Positions 34,537 through 41,489 of a DNA stretch of 64,000 nucleotides are shown in pieces. A program made the translations under genes and the position numbers. Every line of letters begins with the position of its first letter. Position 1 is the first letter of the stretch. Under the pieces are notes generated by a model, which was not told the origin of the DNA, made no database searches, and was given only the letters and a program-made list of their open reading frames with translations. Source of the stretch: an uncultured Candidatus Melainabacteria bacterium (GTDB lineage: Bacteria > Cyanobacteriota > Vampirovibrionia > Gastranaerophilales > Gastranaerophilaceae); assembly GCA_934718135.1 (NCBI GenBank), contig CAKUZW010000005.1, forward strand, positions 74,795 through 138,794. Reading direction: 5' to 3'.

Positions 34537-34672
34537 CACTTTTTCTTTTTGATTTCAATGCAAAAAGAAAAAGTGGAACCGAAAAAGAAAAACACGAATG
34601 ATTAAATGGCTCGAGTCATCAGGGGCAAAGCCCCCGAACCCCCATTTAGTAGTAACAAATAAGAAAGGAATA
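34537..34672 (+). repeat. Shared 5' module of prepilin genes, copy 2
   Basis: It starts with a perfect 15-bp inverted repeat (CACTTTTTCTTTTTG / CAAAAAGAAAAAGTG, 34537-34575). After this come the conserved AACACGAATGATTAAATGG, CTCGAGTCATCAGGGGC, a GGGGC/GCCCC hairpin and CATTTAGTAG...AAGAAAGGAAT, ending at the Shine-Dalgarno of prepilin 3. It matches 22903-23021 read on the minus strand. Confidence 0.75.
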
Positions 34673-34676
34673 AAGT

Positions 34677-35675
34677 ATGAAAAATAAAAATCATGTCATT
34701 ACGAGAACGAACCGAGCAGAGTGCGGAGCTGTCTGCCAAAATGATAGGCTGTCCGCAGGACATATTTGGCAGACACGGAGTCACGTTTATGGCGAGGTGA
34801 AGTGTCAGACAGAAGCACAGAGTGACGTAGTAATCCCTAACAAATTAGGCAATGGTGACACTTGTCAGGGATTGTTACGTCGCTTCGTATACAAAATTAC
34901 AAATATTAAAGAAATTTCTCCTCACAATGACATGATTATAAAAACTGTAAAGAACTTATTCCCTTATTTCCCTATTTCCTTTTTCCCTAAAAAGAAAATA
35001 GCTTTCACCCTTGCAGAAACCCTCATTACCCTTGGCATTATTGGAGTTGTTGCAGCAATGACAATTCCAAATTTGATAAATAATTACAAAGCTCAAAAAT
35101 TAAGAACACAATTTCTAAAAACTTATTCAACGATTCAACAAGTTTTTAAACAAATGGAAGATGATGGAGTTGCAACTGACAATAGTTACTATAATGAGGG
35201 GCGTTCATACTATAAAATTTTTGCTAAATATTTAAAAGGTGCAACAATTTGCAGCGGTAACAATAGTTTATGTTGTTCAAATATTTCTTCATCAAATAAA
35301 GTCGTGTATAAAGGAATAAGTAAGTACCATCTGGATGATGGTCAAGTTCTTTTGCCTGATGGAACTTTACTTATGTTTGAAAACATGAATAATAGTGAGT
35401 ACATAATGGTAACAGCTGATATAAACGGCTTAAAAAATCCTCCAAATATTGAGGGCTATGATACATTCAGTTTTCAATTGATTGATGGAGAACTCCACAC
35501 TATGGGCGATAAAGGAACAAGGTTTGTAGGTGATCGTTATTGTGATATAGGAGCAATTTTTGATCAGATGAAAAGAGGTACTATTACTGCTTTTCTACAA
35601 TCGGGAATGTCTTGTGCTCAAAAAGCAAAAACTGATACAGATTATTTCAAAAAATTAGTAAAAAAATATAAATAG
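34677..35675 (+). CDS. Prepilin-type protein with long repeat-containing leader
   Basis: A 332-residue prepilin-like protein. The predicted leader is 109 residues, of which about 81 come from a 243-bp repeat that begins five codons after the ATG. The mature part starts FTLAETLITLGIIGVVAAMT (Ala at -1, Glu at +5) and has about 223 residues with the family order YSTIQQVFKQM, DDGQVLLPDGTLL, DING...PPNIEGYD and DTDYFKKLVKKYK at the end. The ATG follows AAGAAAGGAAT. It is divergent from the XRE gene at 34015-34335. Confidence 0.87.
   Translation: MKNKNHVITRTNRAECGAVCQNDRLSAGHIWQTRSHVYGEVKCQTEAQSDVVIPNKLGNGDTCQGLLRRFVYKITNIKEISPHNDMIIKTVKNLFPYFPISFFPKKKIAFTLAETLITLGIIGVVAAMTIPNLINNYKAQKLRTQFLKTYSTIQQVFKQMEDDGVATDNSYYNEGRSYYKIFAKYLKGATICSGNNSLCCSNISSSNKVVYKGISKYHLDDGQVLLPDGTLLMFENMNNSEYIMVTADINGLKNPPNIEGYDTFSFQLIDGELHTMGDKGTRFVGDRYCDIGAIFDQMKRGTITAFLQSGMSCAQKAKTDTDYFKKLVKKYK
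34692..34934 (+). repeat. 243-bp palindromic repeat, copy 2
   Basis: The same boundaries (catgtcattacgag ... ctcacaatgacatg), length and internal inverted repeats as copies 1 and 3, with scattered base differences. It is in frame with, and in the same direction as, the prepilin gene that contains it. Confidence 0.9.
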
Positions 35676-35726
35676 CAAAATTTAAATTTTGTGGAAAATT
35701 TCTTGAATTTATTCTATAATTTTTGT

Positions 35727-36338
35727 ATGAAAAAGATTATATTAACTTTGGTAATTTTGAGTGGAGCTTTTATAAATTTTGCAAGTGCTGCCAATTTACC
35801 TTGGCAAAAAACGCAAGAAGAAGTAAAAGTTGATCAAGTAACAGAACATGCAAAGGTTTTGTATGCACAAAATGATATTGACGGTGCTCAAAGAATTCTC
35901 TTAGGCAAAACAGAAGAAAATCGTTCATCTGAAGATTGTCTTTTGCTTGGAAATATTATGCAGGATAAAGATAAGATAAATGAAGCTGTTTATATGTTCA
36001 ATCAGGCTATTATGAAAGACCCGAAATCTTATAAAGCTCATTACAACTTGGGTTACATTTATTTTATACAAGACAAACCTAATATGGCTCTTGCGGAGTT
36101 CAAAAAATCCGTAAAATATAAAGATGATTTTTCTTACGGTTATTATAATATGGGTTGTGCTTATTTAAAATTAAAAGATTATCGAAATGCAAAATATAAC
36201 TTCTTTAGAGCATTGGATTTGAAAAATAATGAGCCATATATTTATTATAACTTGGCATATTCTTATAAAATGCTGAACAAGGAAAAACAGGCTCAAACAT
36301 ATTTAGATTTATACAACAAGATAATGGAAAAACAATAA
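35727..36338 (+). CDS. Exported TPR protein
   Basis: A 203-residue protein with a signal peptide (MKKIILTLVILSGAFINFASA) and four to five tetratricopeptide repeats (AVYMFNQAIMKDPKSYKAHY; MALAEFKKSVKYKDDFSYGY; NAKYNFFRALDLKNNEPYIY). It is probably a periplasmic protein-interaction scaffold. The start at 35727 is chosen for the signal peptide; TATAAT ends six bases before it and no Shine-Dalgarno is visible. The HAD gene follows by two bases. Confidence 0.82.
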   Translation: MKKIILTLVILSGAFINFASAANLPWQKTQEEVKVDQVTEHAKVLYAQNDIDGAQRILLGKTEENRSSEDCLLLGNIMQDKDKINEAVYMFNQAIMKDPKSYKAHYNLGYIYFIQDKPNMALAEFKKSVKYKDDFSYGYYNMGCAYLKLKDYRNAKYNFFRALDLKNNEPYIYYNLAYSYKMLNKEKQAQTYLDLYNKIMEKQ

Positions 36339-36340
36339 AA

Positions 36341-37036
36341 ATGAATAAATACAAAGGAATTATTTTTGATTTTAACGGAACACTATATTGGGACTCTCCA
36401 AAGCACAAAGAAGCTTGGTTTGAATATTCAAGACGGTTGAGGGGAACTCCTTTTTCTGATGAAGAGATGTTAAAATATATGTTTGGCAGAACTAATGAAG
36501 AAATTATTAAATATGCAATTGGAAAACAACCAACGCCTGAAATGGTAGAGAAACTTGCAACTGAAAAAGAAGAAGTTTATAGAAATATGTGCCTTAAAGA
36601 TAAAGAGAATTTTCATCTTGCAGATGGTGTTGTGGAGTTTTTAGATTATTTAAAAGAAAATAATATTCCTCGCACAATTGCAACAATGTCAGAAAAAGAT
36701 AATGTTGATTTTTATATTGAAAATTTTCATTTAGCAAAATGGTTTGATATTGACAAAATTGTGTATTCAAATGGTTTAATTCCCGGCAAACCGGCTCCTG
36801 ATATTTATGAAATTGCTGCAAAGAATTTGGGCTTAAAACCGCAAGAGTGTATCGTTGTTGAAGATGCGATTTCGGGTATTGAATCAGCAAGAGTGGCAAA
36901 AATAGGACATATTGTTGCAATTTGTTCTGAGGAAAGTCCGGAATTATACAAATCTATTCCTGCAGTTAGTGAAATTATCAATAATTTTAGAGAGTTTGAT
37001 AAAAATCTTTTTGATATAAGGGAACAGGTTGTTTAG
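36341..37036 (+). CDS. HAD-superfamily hydrolase (beta-phosphoglucomutase-like)
   Basis: A 231-residue HAD hydrolase of subfamily IA. Motif I reads GIIFDFNGTLYWDS: the nucleophile Asp is present, but the second, acid/base Asp is Asn. Motif II is TIATMSEKDN, the Lys region is GLIPGKPAPDIY, and motif III is ECIVVEDAISGIESA. The cap is helical. Phosphatase or phosphomutase activity on a small sugar phosphate would be typical, but the Asn may slow or change the reaction. It is coupled to the TPR gene and followed by a strong terminator. Confidence 0.85.
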   Translation: MNKYKGIIFDFNGTLYWDSPKHKEAWFEYSRRLRGTPFSDEEMLKYMFGRTNEEIIKYAIGKQPTPEMVEKLATEKEEVYRNMCLKDKENFHLADGVVEFLDYLKENNIPRTIATMSEKDNVDFYIENFHLAKWFDIDKIVYSNGLIPGKPAPDIYEIAAKNLGLKPQECIVVEDAISGIESARVAKIGHIVAICSEESPELYKSIPAVSEIINNFREFDKNLFDIREQVV

Positions 37037-37049
37037 AAAATTTATTTCA

Positions 37050-37085
37050 GGCGGTCGGATTATTTAATCCGACCGCCTATTTTAT
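37050..37085 (+). terminator. Rho-independent terminator
   Basis: AGGCGGTCGGATTA pairs with TAATCCGACCGCCT almost without a loop and is followed by ATTTTATT. Confidence 0.85.
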
Positions 37086-37197
37086 TGAATAATTAATTTT
37101 TCCTTAATTTTATTAATATTTTTAGAAATTCGTTATATAAATGTATTGTAAGTTTTTAGATTTGAAAATAAATTCAGACAGGAAAAGGAGAGATATT

Positions 37198-37482
37198 ATG
37201 ATTAAACCGTTAGGCGACAGAATTGTTATTAAAGTTGTAGAAGAAACTGAACAAACTACCGGCGGAATTTTTATTCCGGATAGTGCTAAAGAAAAACCTC
37301 AAAGAGGGGAAGTTGTTGCAGTTGGTCTTGGAAAGATGAACGATAAAGGTGAAAGAGAACCACTTGACGTTAAAGTTGGCGATACAATTCTTTATGCTAA
37401 ATATTCAGGAACAGATGTTAAAGTTGACGGTACAGAATATAAAATTCTTTCTATCAAAGATGCATTAGCAATTATTGAATAA
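37198..37482 (+). CDS. groES: Co-chaperonin GroES
   Basis: A 94-residue GroES, the lid of the GroEL folding chamber. It starts MIKPLGDRIVIKVVEETEQT; the mobile loop TGGIFIPDSAKEKPQRG and ILYAKYSGTDVKVDG are typical. The ATG at 37198 follows AAAAGGAGAG; an upstream in-frame ATG at 37141 is not needed. groEL follows by 59 bases. No CIRCE element is visible in the upstream region. Confidence 0.97.
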   Translation: MIKPLGDRIVIKVVEETEQTTGGIFIPDSAKEKPQRGEVVAVGLGKMNDKGEREPLDVKVGDTILYAKYSGTDVKVDGTEYKILSIKDALAIIE

Positions 37483-37541
37483 TAGAAAATAGAGAATAAA
37501 TTCTCTAGAATTATTTGAGATTACAAAAGGAGAAAAATATA

Positions 37542-39194
37542 ATGGCAAAACGTATTATTTTTGATGAAGAAGCTAGAAAAGCTCTTCTAAAAGGGATTGA
37601 TGCAGTAGCAGATGCCGTTAAGGTTACTTTAGGACCAAAAGGCAGAAACGTAATTTTGACTAAAAAATTCGGTGCCCCACAAATCGTTAATGACGGTGTA
37701 ACTATTGCAAAAGAAATTGAATTGAAAGATGCTTTGGAAAATTCCGGAGCACAATTATTAAAAGAAGTTTCATCTAAAACAAATGATGTTGCAGGTGACG
37801 GTACAACAACAGCTTCTGTATTAGCTCAAGCAATTGTTCGCGAAGGTTTGAAAAACTTGACTGCCGGTGCTAACCCAATGTCTATGAAACGTGGTATTGA
37901 TAGAGCAGTTGAAGCTTCTGTTGAAAAAATCAAATCTATGTCAAGACCTGTTAATACAAAAGAAGAAATTGCTCAAGTTGCAGCAATTTCAGCAGGTAAC
38001 AACAAGGAAATCGGTGGACTTATTGCAGAAGCAATGGAAAAAGTTGGACACGATGGTGTCATCACTGTTGAAGAATCAAAATCTTTCGGTACAAATTTGA
38101 AAGTTGTTGAAGGTATGCAATTTGATAAAGGATACATTTCACCATACTTCGTTACTGATCCAGAAAGAATGGAAGCAGTGTTAGAAGATGCTTATGTATT
38201 CTGTTGCAACAAGAAAATCAACTTGATTTCAGACTTGGTTCCATTACTAGAACAAGTTGCACGTGACGGCAAATCATTATTGTTGATTGCAGAAGATGTT
38301 GAAGGTGAAGCTTTAGCAACATTAGTAGTTAACACAATGAGAAAAGTTTTGAGAGCTGTTGCAGTTAAAGCTCCTGGATTTGGTGATAGAAGAAAAGCTA
38401 TGCTTGAAGATATCGCTATTTTAACAGGTGGTGAAATGTTCACTGAAGAACTTGGTATTAAGCTTGAAAATGTTACAACTCAAATGTTAGGTAAAGCAAA
38501 ACGTGTTACTGTTTCTAAAGACGAAACAACTATCGTAGTTGGTGATGAAACAAAAGCTGCTGTTCAAGAAAGAATTCACTTAATCAAGAACCAAATTGCT
38601 GCTTCTGATTCTGAATACGATAAAGAAAAATTGCAAGAAAGAGCTGCTAAATTGTCAGGCGGTGTTGCAGTAATTGAAGTTGGTGCTGCTTCTGAAGTTG
38701 AATTGAAAGAAAGAAAACTTAGAATTGAAGACGCATTGAATGCAACAAGAGCTGCAAATGAAGAAGGTATTGTTCCTGGTGGTGGTGTTGCTTTATTGAG
38801 AGTTCAACAAGAATTGAATTCTAAATTAGACTCAATGGATTTTGAATCAGATGATGAAAAAGTTGGTTTCAAAATCTTAACAGCAGCACTAGATGTACCT
38901 CTTAGAGCAATCGCTCGTAACGCAGGAGCTAAAGCAGATGTTGTTGTTGATTGTGTTCTTGAAAAAGACGGAGCTTATGGCTACGATGCACTAAACAGCA
39001 AATACGTTGATATGTTCCAATCAGGTATTGTTGATCCTGCGAAAGTTACAAGATCAGCATTGATTAACGCTGCATCAGTTGGTTCAATGTTATTGACAAC
39101 AGAAGCTGCAGTTGTTGATATTCCGGAAGAAAAACCGGCAGCACCTGATATGTCAGCTATGGCAGGCATGGGTGGTATGGGCGGCATGATGTAA
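37542..39194 (+). CDS. groEL: Chaperonin GroEL
   Basis: A 550-residue GroEL of normal length. It starts MAKRIIFDEEARKAL; VKVTLGPKGRNV and GDGTTTASVLAQAI mark the ATP site, and the C-terminus is the Gly-Met repeat GGMGGMM. AAAAGGAG precedes the ATG. It is co-transcribed with groES and followed by a strong terminator. Control by heat could be through a sigma factor; no HrcA site was found. Confidence 0.98.
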   Translation: MAKRIIFDEEARKALLKGIDAVADAVKVTLGPKGRNVILTKKFGAPQIVNDGVTIAKEIELKDALENSGAQLLKEVSSKTNDVAGDGTTTASVLAQAIVREGLKNLTAGANPMSMKRGIDRAVEASVEKIKSMSRPVNTKEEIAQVAAISAGNNKEIGGLIAEAMEKVGHDGVITVEESKSFGTNLKVVEGMQFDKGYISPYFVTDPERMEAVLEDAYVFCCNKKINLISDLVPLLEQVARDGKSLLLIAEDVEGEALATLVVNTMRKVLRAVAVKAPGFGDRRKAMLEDIAILTGGEMFTEELGIKLENVTTQMLGKAKRVTVSKDETTIVVGDETKAAVQERIHLIKNQIAASDSEYDKEKLQERAAKLSGGVAVIEVGAASEVELKERKLRIEDALNATRAANEEGIVPGGGVALLRVQQELNSKLDSMDFESDDEKVGFKILTAALDVPLRAIARNAGAKADVVVDCVLEKDGAYGYDALNSKYVDMFQSGIVDPAKVTRSALINAASVGSMLLTTEAAVVDIPEEKPAAPDMSAMAGMGGMGGMM

Positions 39195-39223
39195 TCATTC
39201 GCACTTATCTAAAGCTAAATTTT

Positions 39224-39258
39224 AAAGAGTAGATTTGTTTTTCAAATCTACTCTTTTT
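39224..39258 (+). terminator. Terminator after groEL
   Basis: AAAGAGTAGATTTG pairs with CAAATCTACTCTTT and is followed by T residues. It also ends before the convergent XRE gene. Confidence 0.88.
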
Positions 39259-39280
39259 GTATAAAAACATCCGTTAAAAA

Positions 39281-39499
39281 TTATTTTTGAGTCAGTAATT
39301 CTGAAATCGGCACTTCAAAAGCGTTTGCAATCCTAATAAGAGTATCTAAATTCGGGTTTGCATGTTCATTTTCAATTCCGCTTATTTGGTTTTGCCCGAC
39401 ATTTGCAAGCTCAGCAATGGCTTCTTGTGAGTATCGCTTTTTTGTACGCAATATTCTCATATTGTCGGCTAATATTTTCTTTACTAATTCATTATTCAT
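39281..39499 (-). CDS. Small XRE-family regulator
   Basis: A 72-residue protein consisting of an XRE helix-turn-helix only (RILRTKKRYSQEAIAELANV, GQNQISGIENEHANPNLDTL, IRIANAFEVPISELL). It is divergent from a broken prepilin leader at 39624 and the prepilin gene at 39885. The intergenic 124 bp are almost pure A/T. A repressor role for the adjacent prepilin locus is inferred. Confidence 0.85.
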   Translation of the reverse strand: MNNELVKKILADNMRILRTKKRYSQEAIAELANVGQNQISGIENEHANPNLDTLIRIANAFEVPISELLTQK

Positions 39500-39623
39500 T
39501 AAACTTTATTTTATATTAGTTGCAAATAATTATTTACTAAATATTATTAATAAATTATTATTTATAATTAATAATTTATACAATATATTTAATAACTCAA
39601 AACAAATAAGGAAAGGAATAAGT

Positions 39624-39698
39624 ATGAAGAAAAATTTTAAGGGAATAAGGAAAAAGGAACAGGGAAATAGGTTCGTTACATTTTTTATGTCATTCTGA
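39624..39698 (+). pseudogene. Truncated prepilin leader
   Basis: A 24-codon frame after AAGGAAAGGAAT encodes MKKNFKGIRKKEQGNRFV, nearly the same as the first 18 residues of the gene at 39885 (MKRIFKGIRKKEQGNRFV), then stops within an inserted inverted repeat. No prepilin domain follows. It seems to be the remains of a duplicated prepilin 5' region. Confidence 0.7.
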
Positions 39699-39755
39699 AA
39701 GCTTAGAAAATTTTTTGCGAAGAATGAGTATAAAATTTTCAAGCTATTCAGAATC
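39691..39755 (+). repeat. 65-bp inverted repeat in the broken leader
   Basis: ATTCTGAA-AGCTT-GAAAATTTT at the left is matched by AAAATTTTC-AAGCT-ATTCAGAAT at the right with one or two mismatches. It interrupts the truncated leader frame. Confidence 0.7.
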
Positions 39756-39791
39756 TATCAATGTTGATTAAATAGCAAATCAAATGGATAG

Positions 39792-39834
39792 ACCCTGAAT
39801 CACGCACTTCGCTGCCGCTCGTGCTGTTCAGGGT
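39792..39834 (+). repeat. Palindromic element ACCCTGAA/TTCAGGGT
   Basis: Perfect 8-bp arms flank a centre with CTCGTGCTG, also found in the palindrome within the second prepilin leader (22841-22869). It lies directly upstream of the fourth prepilin's ribosome-binding region. Confidence 0.65.
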
Positions 39835-39884
39835 GACGTGACCCTAATCCCATTTAGTAGTAACAAATAAGAAAGGATGTAATA

Positions 39885-41096
39885 ATGAAGAGAATTTTTA
39901 AGGGAATAAGGAAAAAGGAACAGGGAAATAGGTTCGTTACAGAAAATATTATGCATGTCATTACGAGAACGAACCGAGCAGAGTGCGGAGCTGTCTGCCA
40001 AAACGATAGGCTGTCCGCAGGACATATTTGGCAGACACGGAGTCACGTTTATGGCGAGGTGAAGTGTCAGGCAGAAGTACGAAGTGACGTAGTAATCCAT
40101 AACAAATTAGTAAATGGTGAAACTTGTCAGGGATTGTTACGTCGCTTCGTATACAAAAATACAAATAATAACGAAATTTCTCCTCACAATGACATGATTA
40201 TAAAAAATGTAAAGAACTTATTCCCTTATTTCCCTATTTCCTTTTTCCCTAAGAAAAAGTTAAGGAGATTCCGGATCAAGTCCGGAATGACATTTATTAA
40301 ACAACCCGCTTTCACATTAGCCGAAGGTGCTACGCACGTAGATTTGCCACCAACAAAGGTGAAGTTTGCTTTCACTTTGGCTGAGGTATTAATCACCCTT
40401 GGCATAATCGGAATAGTGGCGGCTATGACAATTCCGGCATTGATGACTCATTTGTCTCACAAAAAATTGCAATCACAATTTGAAAAAACTTATGCAGATT
40501 TGAATATTGCAGCTAGAATGTTTTACGCTCAAGAAGAAAGTTCTGTGCATGATGCAGATGTTCTTCTTTATAGCAATGGAACAGATTTATATCGAAGTGA
40601 TAAAGTTTTGGATAAGTTTATGTCTTATTTTAAAGGTCAAACTAAGAATAGTGAAACAAGGTGGAGAGAATTTGACGCTTCTAATAATATCACTCAACTA
40701 AATTTGAATGGAACGCCAACAATTAAATATCCTTGCGACCAAACTTCAGTTTATATTGATTTGTCCGGAAGATTGTATGCTATGGATGATAATGCATCCA
40801 AATATGGATTAGAAATTGGTCCAAAACTTTGTGTTGATATAAACGGCATTGATAAACCTAATCGTTTAGGATTTGATAGATTTGTTTTTGTTTTCTCTGA
40901 GACAAATTCTTTGGTTCCTTATGCGGGTAGTTCTTGGGCAGGTTTAATCACTAATATGACAGATGAAAATGAAATAAAGAGATATTGCAGTTATGATTTA
41001 GATTCAAACAGTCCGGCTCATTCTTGTGCTTATTTTGCTCTAAAAGATATAAGTCCGTCAGGTAATGGTAGTTATTGGACTCGCTTTTTGAAATAG
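39885..41096 (+). CDS. Prepilin-type protein with multiply invaded leader and doubled AFTLAE
   Basis: A 403-residue prepilin-like protein. The predicted leader is 162 residues: a purine-rich-coded start (MKRIFKGIRKKEQGNRFV), the 243-bp repeat, FPYFPISFFPKKK, then a palindrome-coded RRFRIKSGMTF, then PAFTLAEGATHVDLPP, and finally the genuine AFTLAEVLITLGIIG. The AFTLAE sequence thus occurs twice, 60 bp apart. The mature part is about 241 residues and more divergent than in the others (LSHKKLQSQFEKTYADLNIA; DINGIDKPNRLGFD). It ends SYWTRFLK. The ATG follows AGAAAGGATG. Confidence 0.87.
   Translation: MKRIFKGIRKKEQGNRFVTENIMHVITRTNRAECGAVCQNDRLSAGHIWQTRSHVYGEVKCQAEVRSDVVIHNKLVNGETCQGLLRRFVYKNTNNNEISPHNDMIIKNVKNLFPYFPISFFPKKKLRRFRIKSGMTFIKQPAFTLAEGATHVDLPPTKVKFAFTLAEVLITLGIIGIVAAMTIPALMTHLSHKKLQSQFEKTYADLNIAARMFYAQEESSVHDADVLLYSNGTDLYRSDKVLDKFMSYFKGQTKNSETRWREFDASNNITQLNLNGTPTIKYPCDQTSVYIDLSGRLYAMDDNASKYGLEIGPKLCVDINGIDKPNRLGFDRFVFVFSETNSLVPYAGSSWAGLITNMTDENEIKRYCSYDLDSNSPAHSCAYFALKDISPSGNGSYWTRFLK
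39954..40196 (+). repeat. 243-bp palindromic repeat, copy 3
   Basis: The boundaries catgtcattacgag ... ctcacaatgacatg and length are identical to copy 2, in frame and in the same direction as the gene. It is flanked by an outer purine-rich/pyrimidine-rich inverted repeat (about 39899-39933 and 40218-40252). Confidence 0.9.
40268..40288 (+). repeat. Small palindrome ATTCCGGA/TCCGGAAT in prepilin leader
   Basis: A perfect 8-bp inverted repeat with a 5-bp loop (TCAAG). This is a common short palindrome type in bacterial genomes and is here translated as part of the leader. Confidence 0.75.
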
Positions 41097-41164
41097 AAAT
41101 TACTTGCGAAAAATTTATTTGTATTATATTATTAAACTATATTTAAAAAAGTGAGGTTTTATTA

Positions 41165-41404
41165 ATGGATCAAATTATTAAAGTGGCATGGGATTTGAAT
41201 GAAAATACCGATAACAGATATAAGTTAGTTTACGAAATTGCTGAACTTGCAAAGAAGATTGTTGATGAAAATCAAGCAAGAAAAGCTCGTGATGATTTCG
41301 GTTTTGAAGAAACTCATGAAGCTAGTTATTCTAAAGAAAACCCTGTTGAACATGCTTTGATGGTTAAAGCTTCTGAAGCAGATGACAACAGACTTGTTGG
41401 TTAA
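41165..41404 (+). CDS. rpoZ: Probable RNA polymerase omega subunit
   Basis: A 79-residue acidic helical protein. NRYKLVYEIAELAKKI corresponds to the conserved NRYxxVxxxAxxAK helix of omega subunits, and NPVEHALMVKASE resembles the following KPVxxAxxE segment. The length fits. Omega binds the beta-prime subunit and aids polymerase assembly. The similarity was read by eye over short segments, so another small helical protein is possible. GTGAGG precedes the start. Confidence 0.55.
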   Translation: MDQIIKVAWDLNENTDNRYKLVYEIAELAKKIVDENQARKARDDFGFEETHEASYSKENPVEHALMVKASEADDNRLVG

Positions 41405-41489
41405 TAAAGTGTTTTGAAAATGCACAAAGGCTTTCATGGTTTTTGTGCATTTTTATGAATAAAGTTTTTGATTAAATTAGGGGTATATT

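Noticed and set aside
37086..37197. CIRCE/HrcA operator before groES
   Set aside because: No TTAGCACTC-N9-GAGTGCTAA-like inverted repeat is visible in the region.
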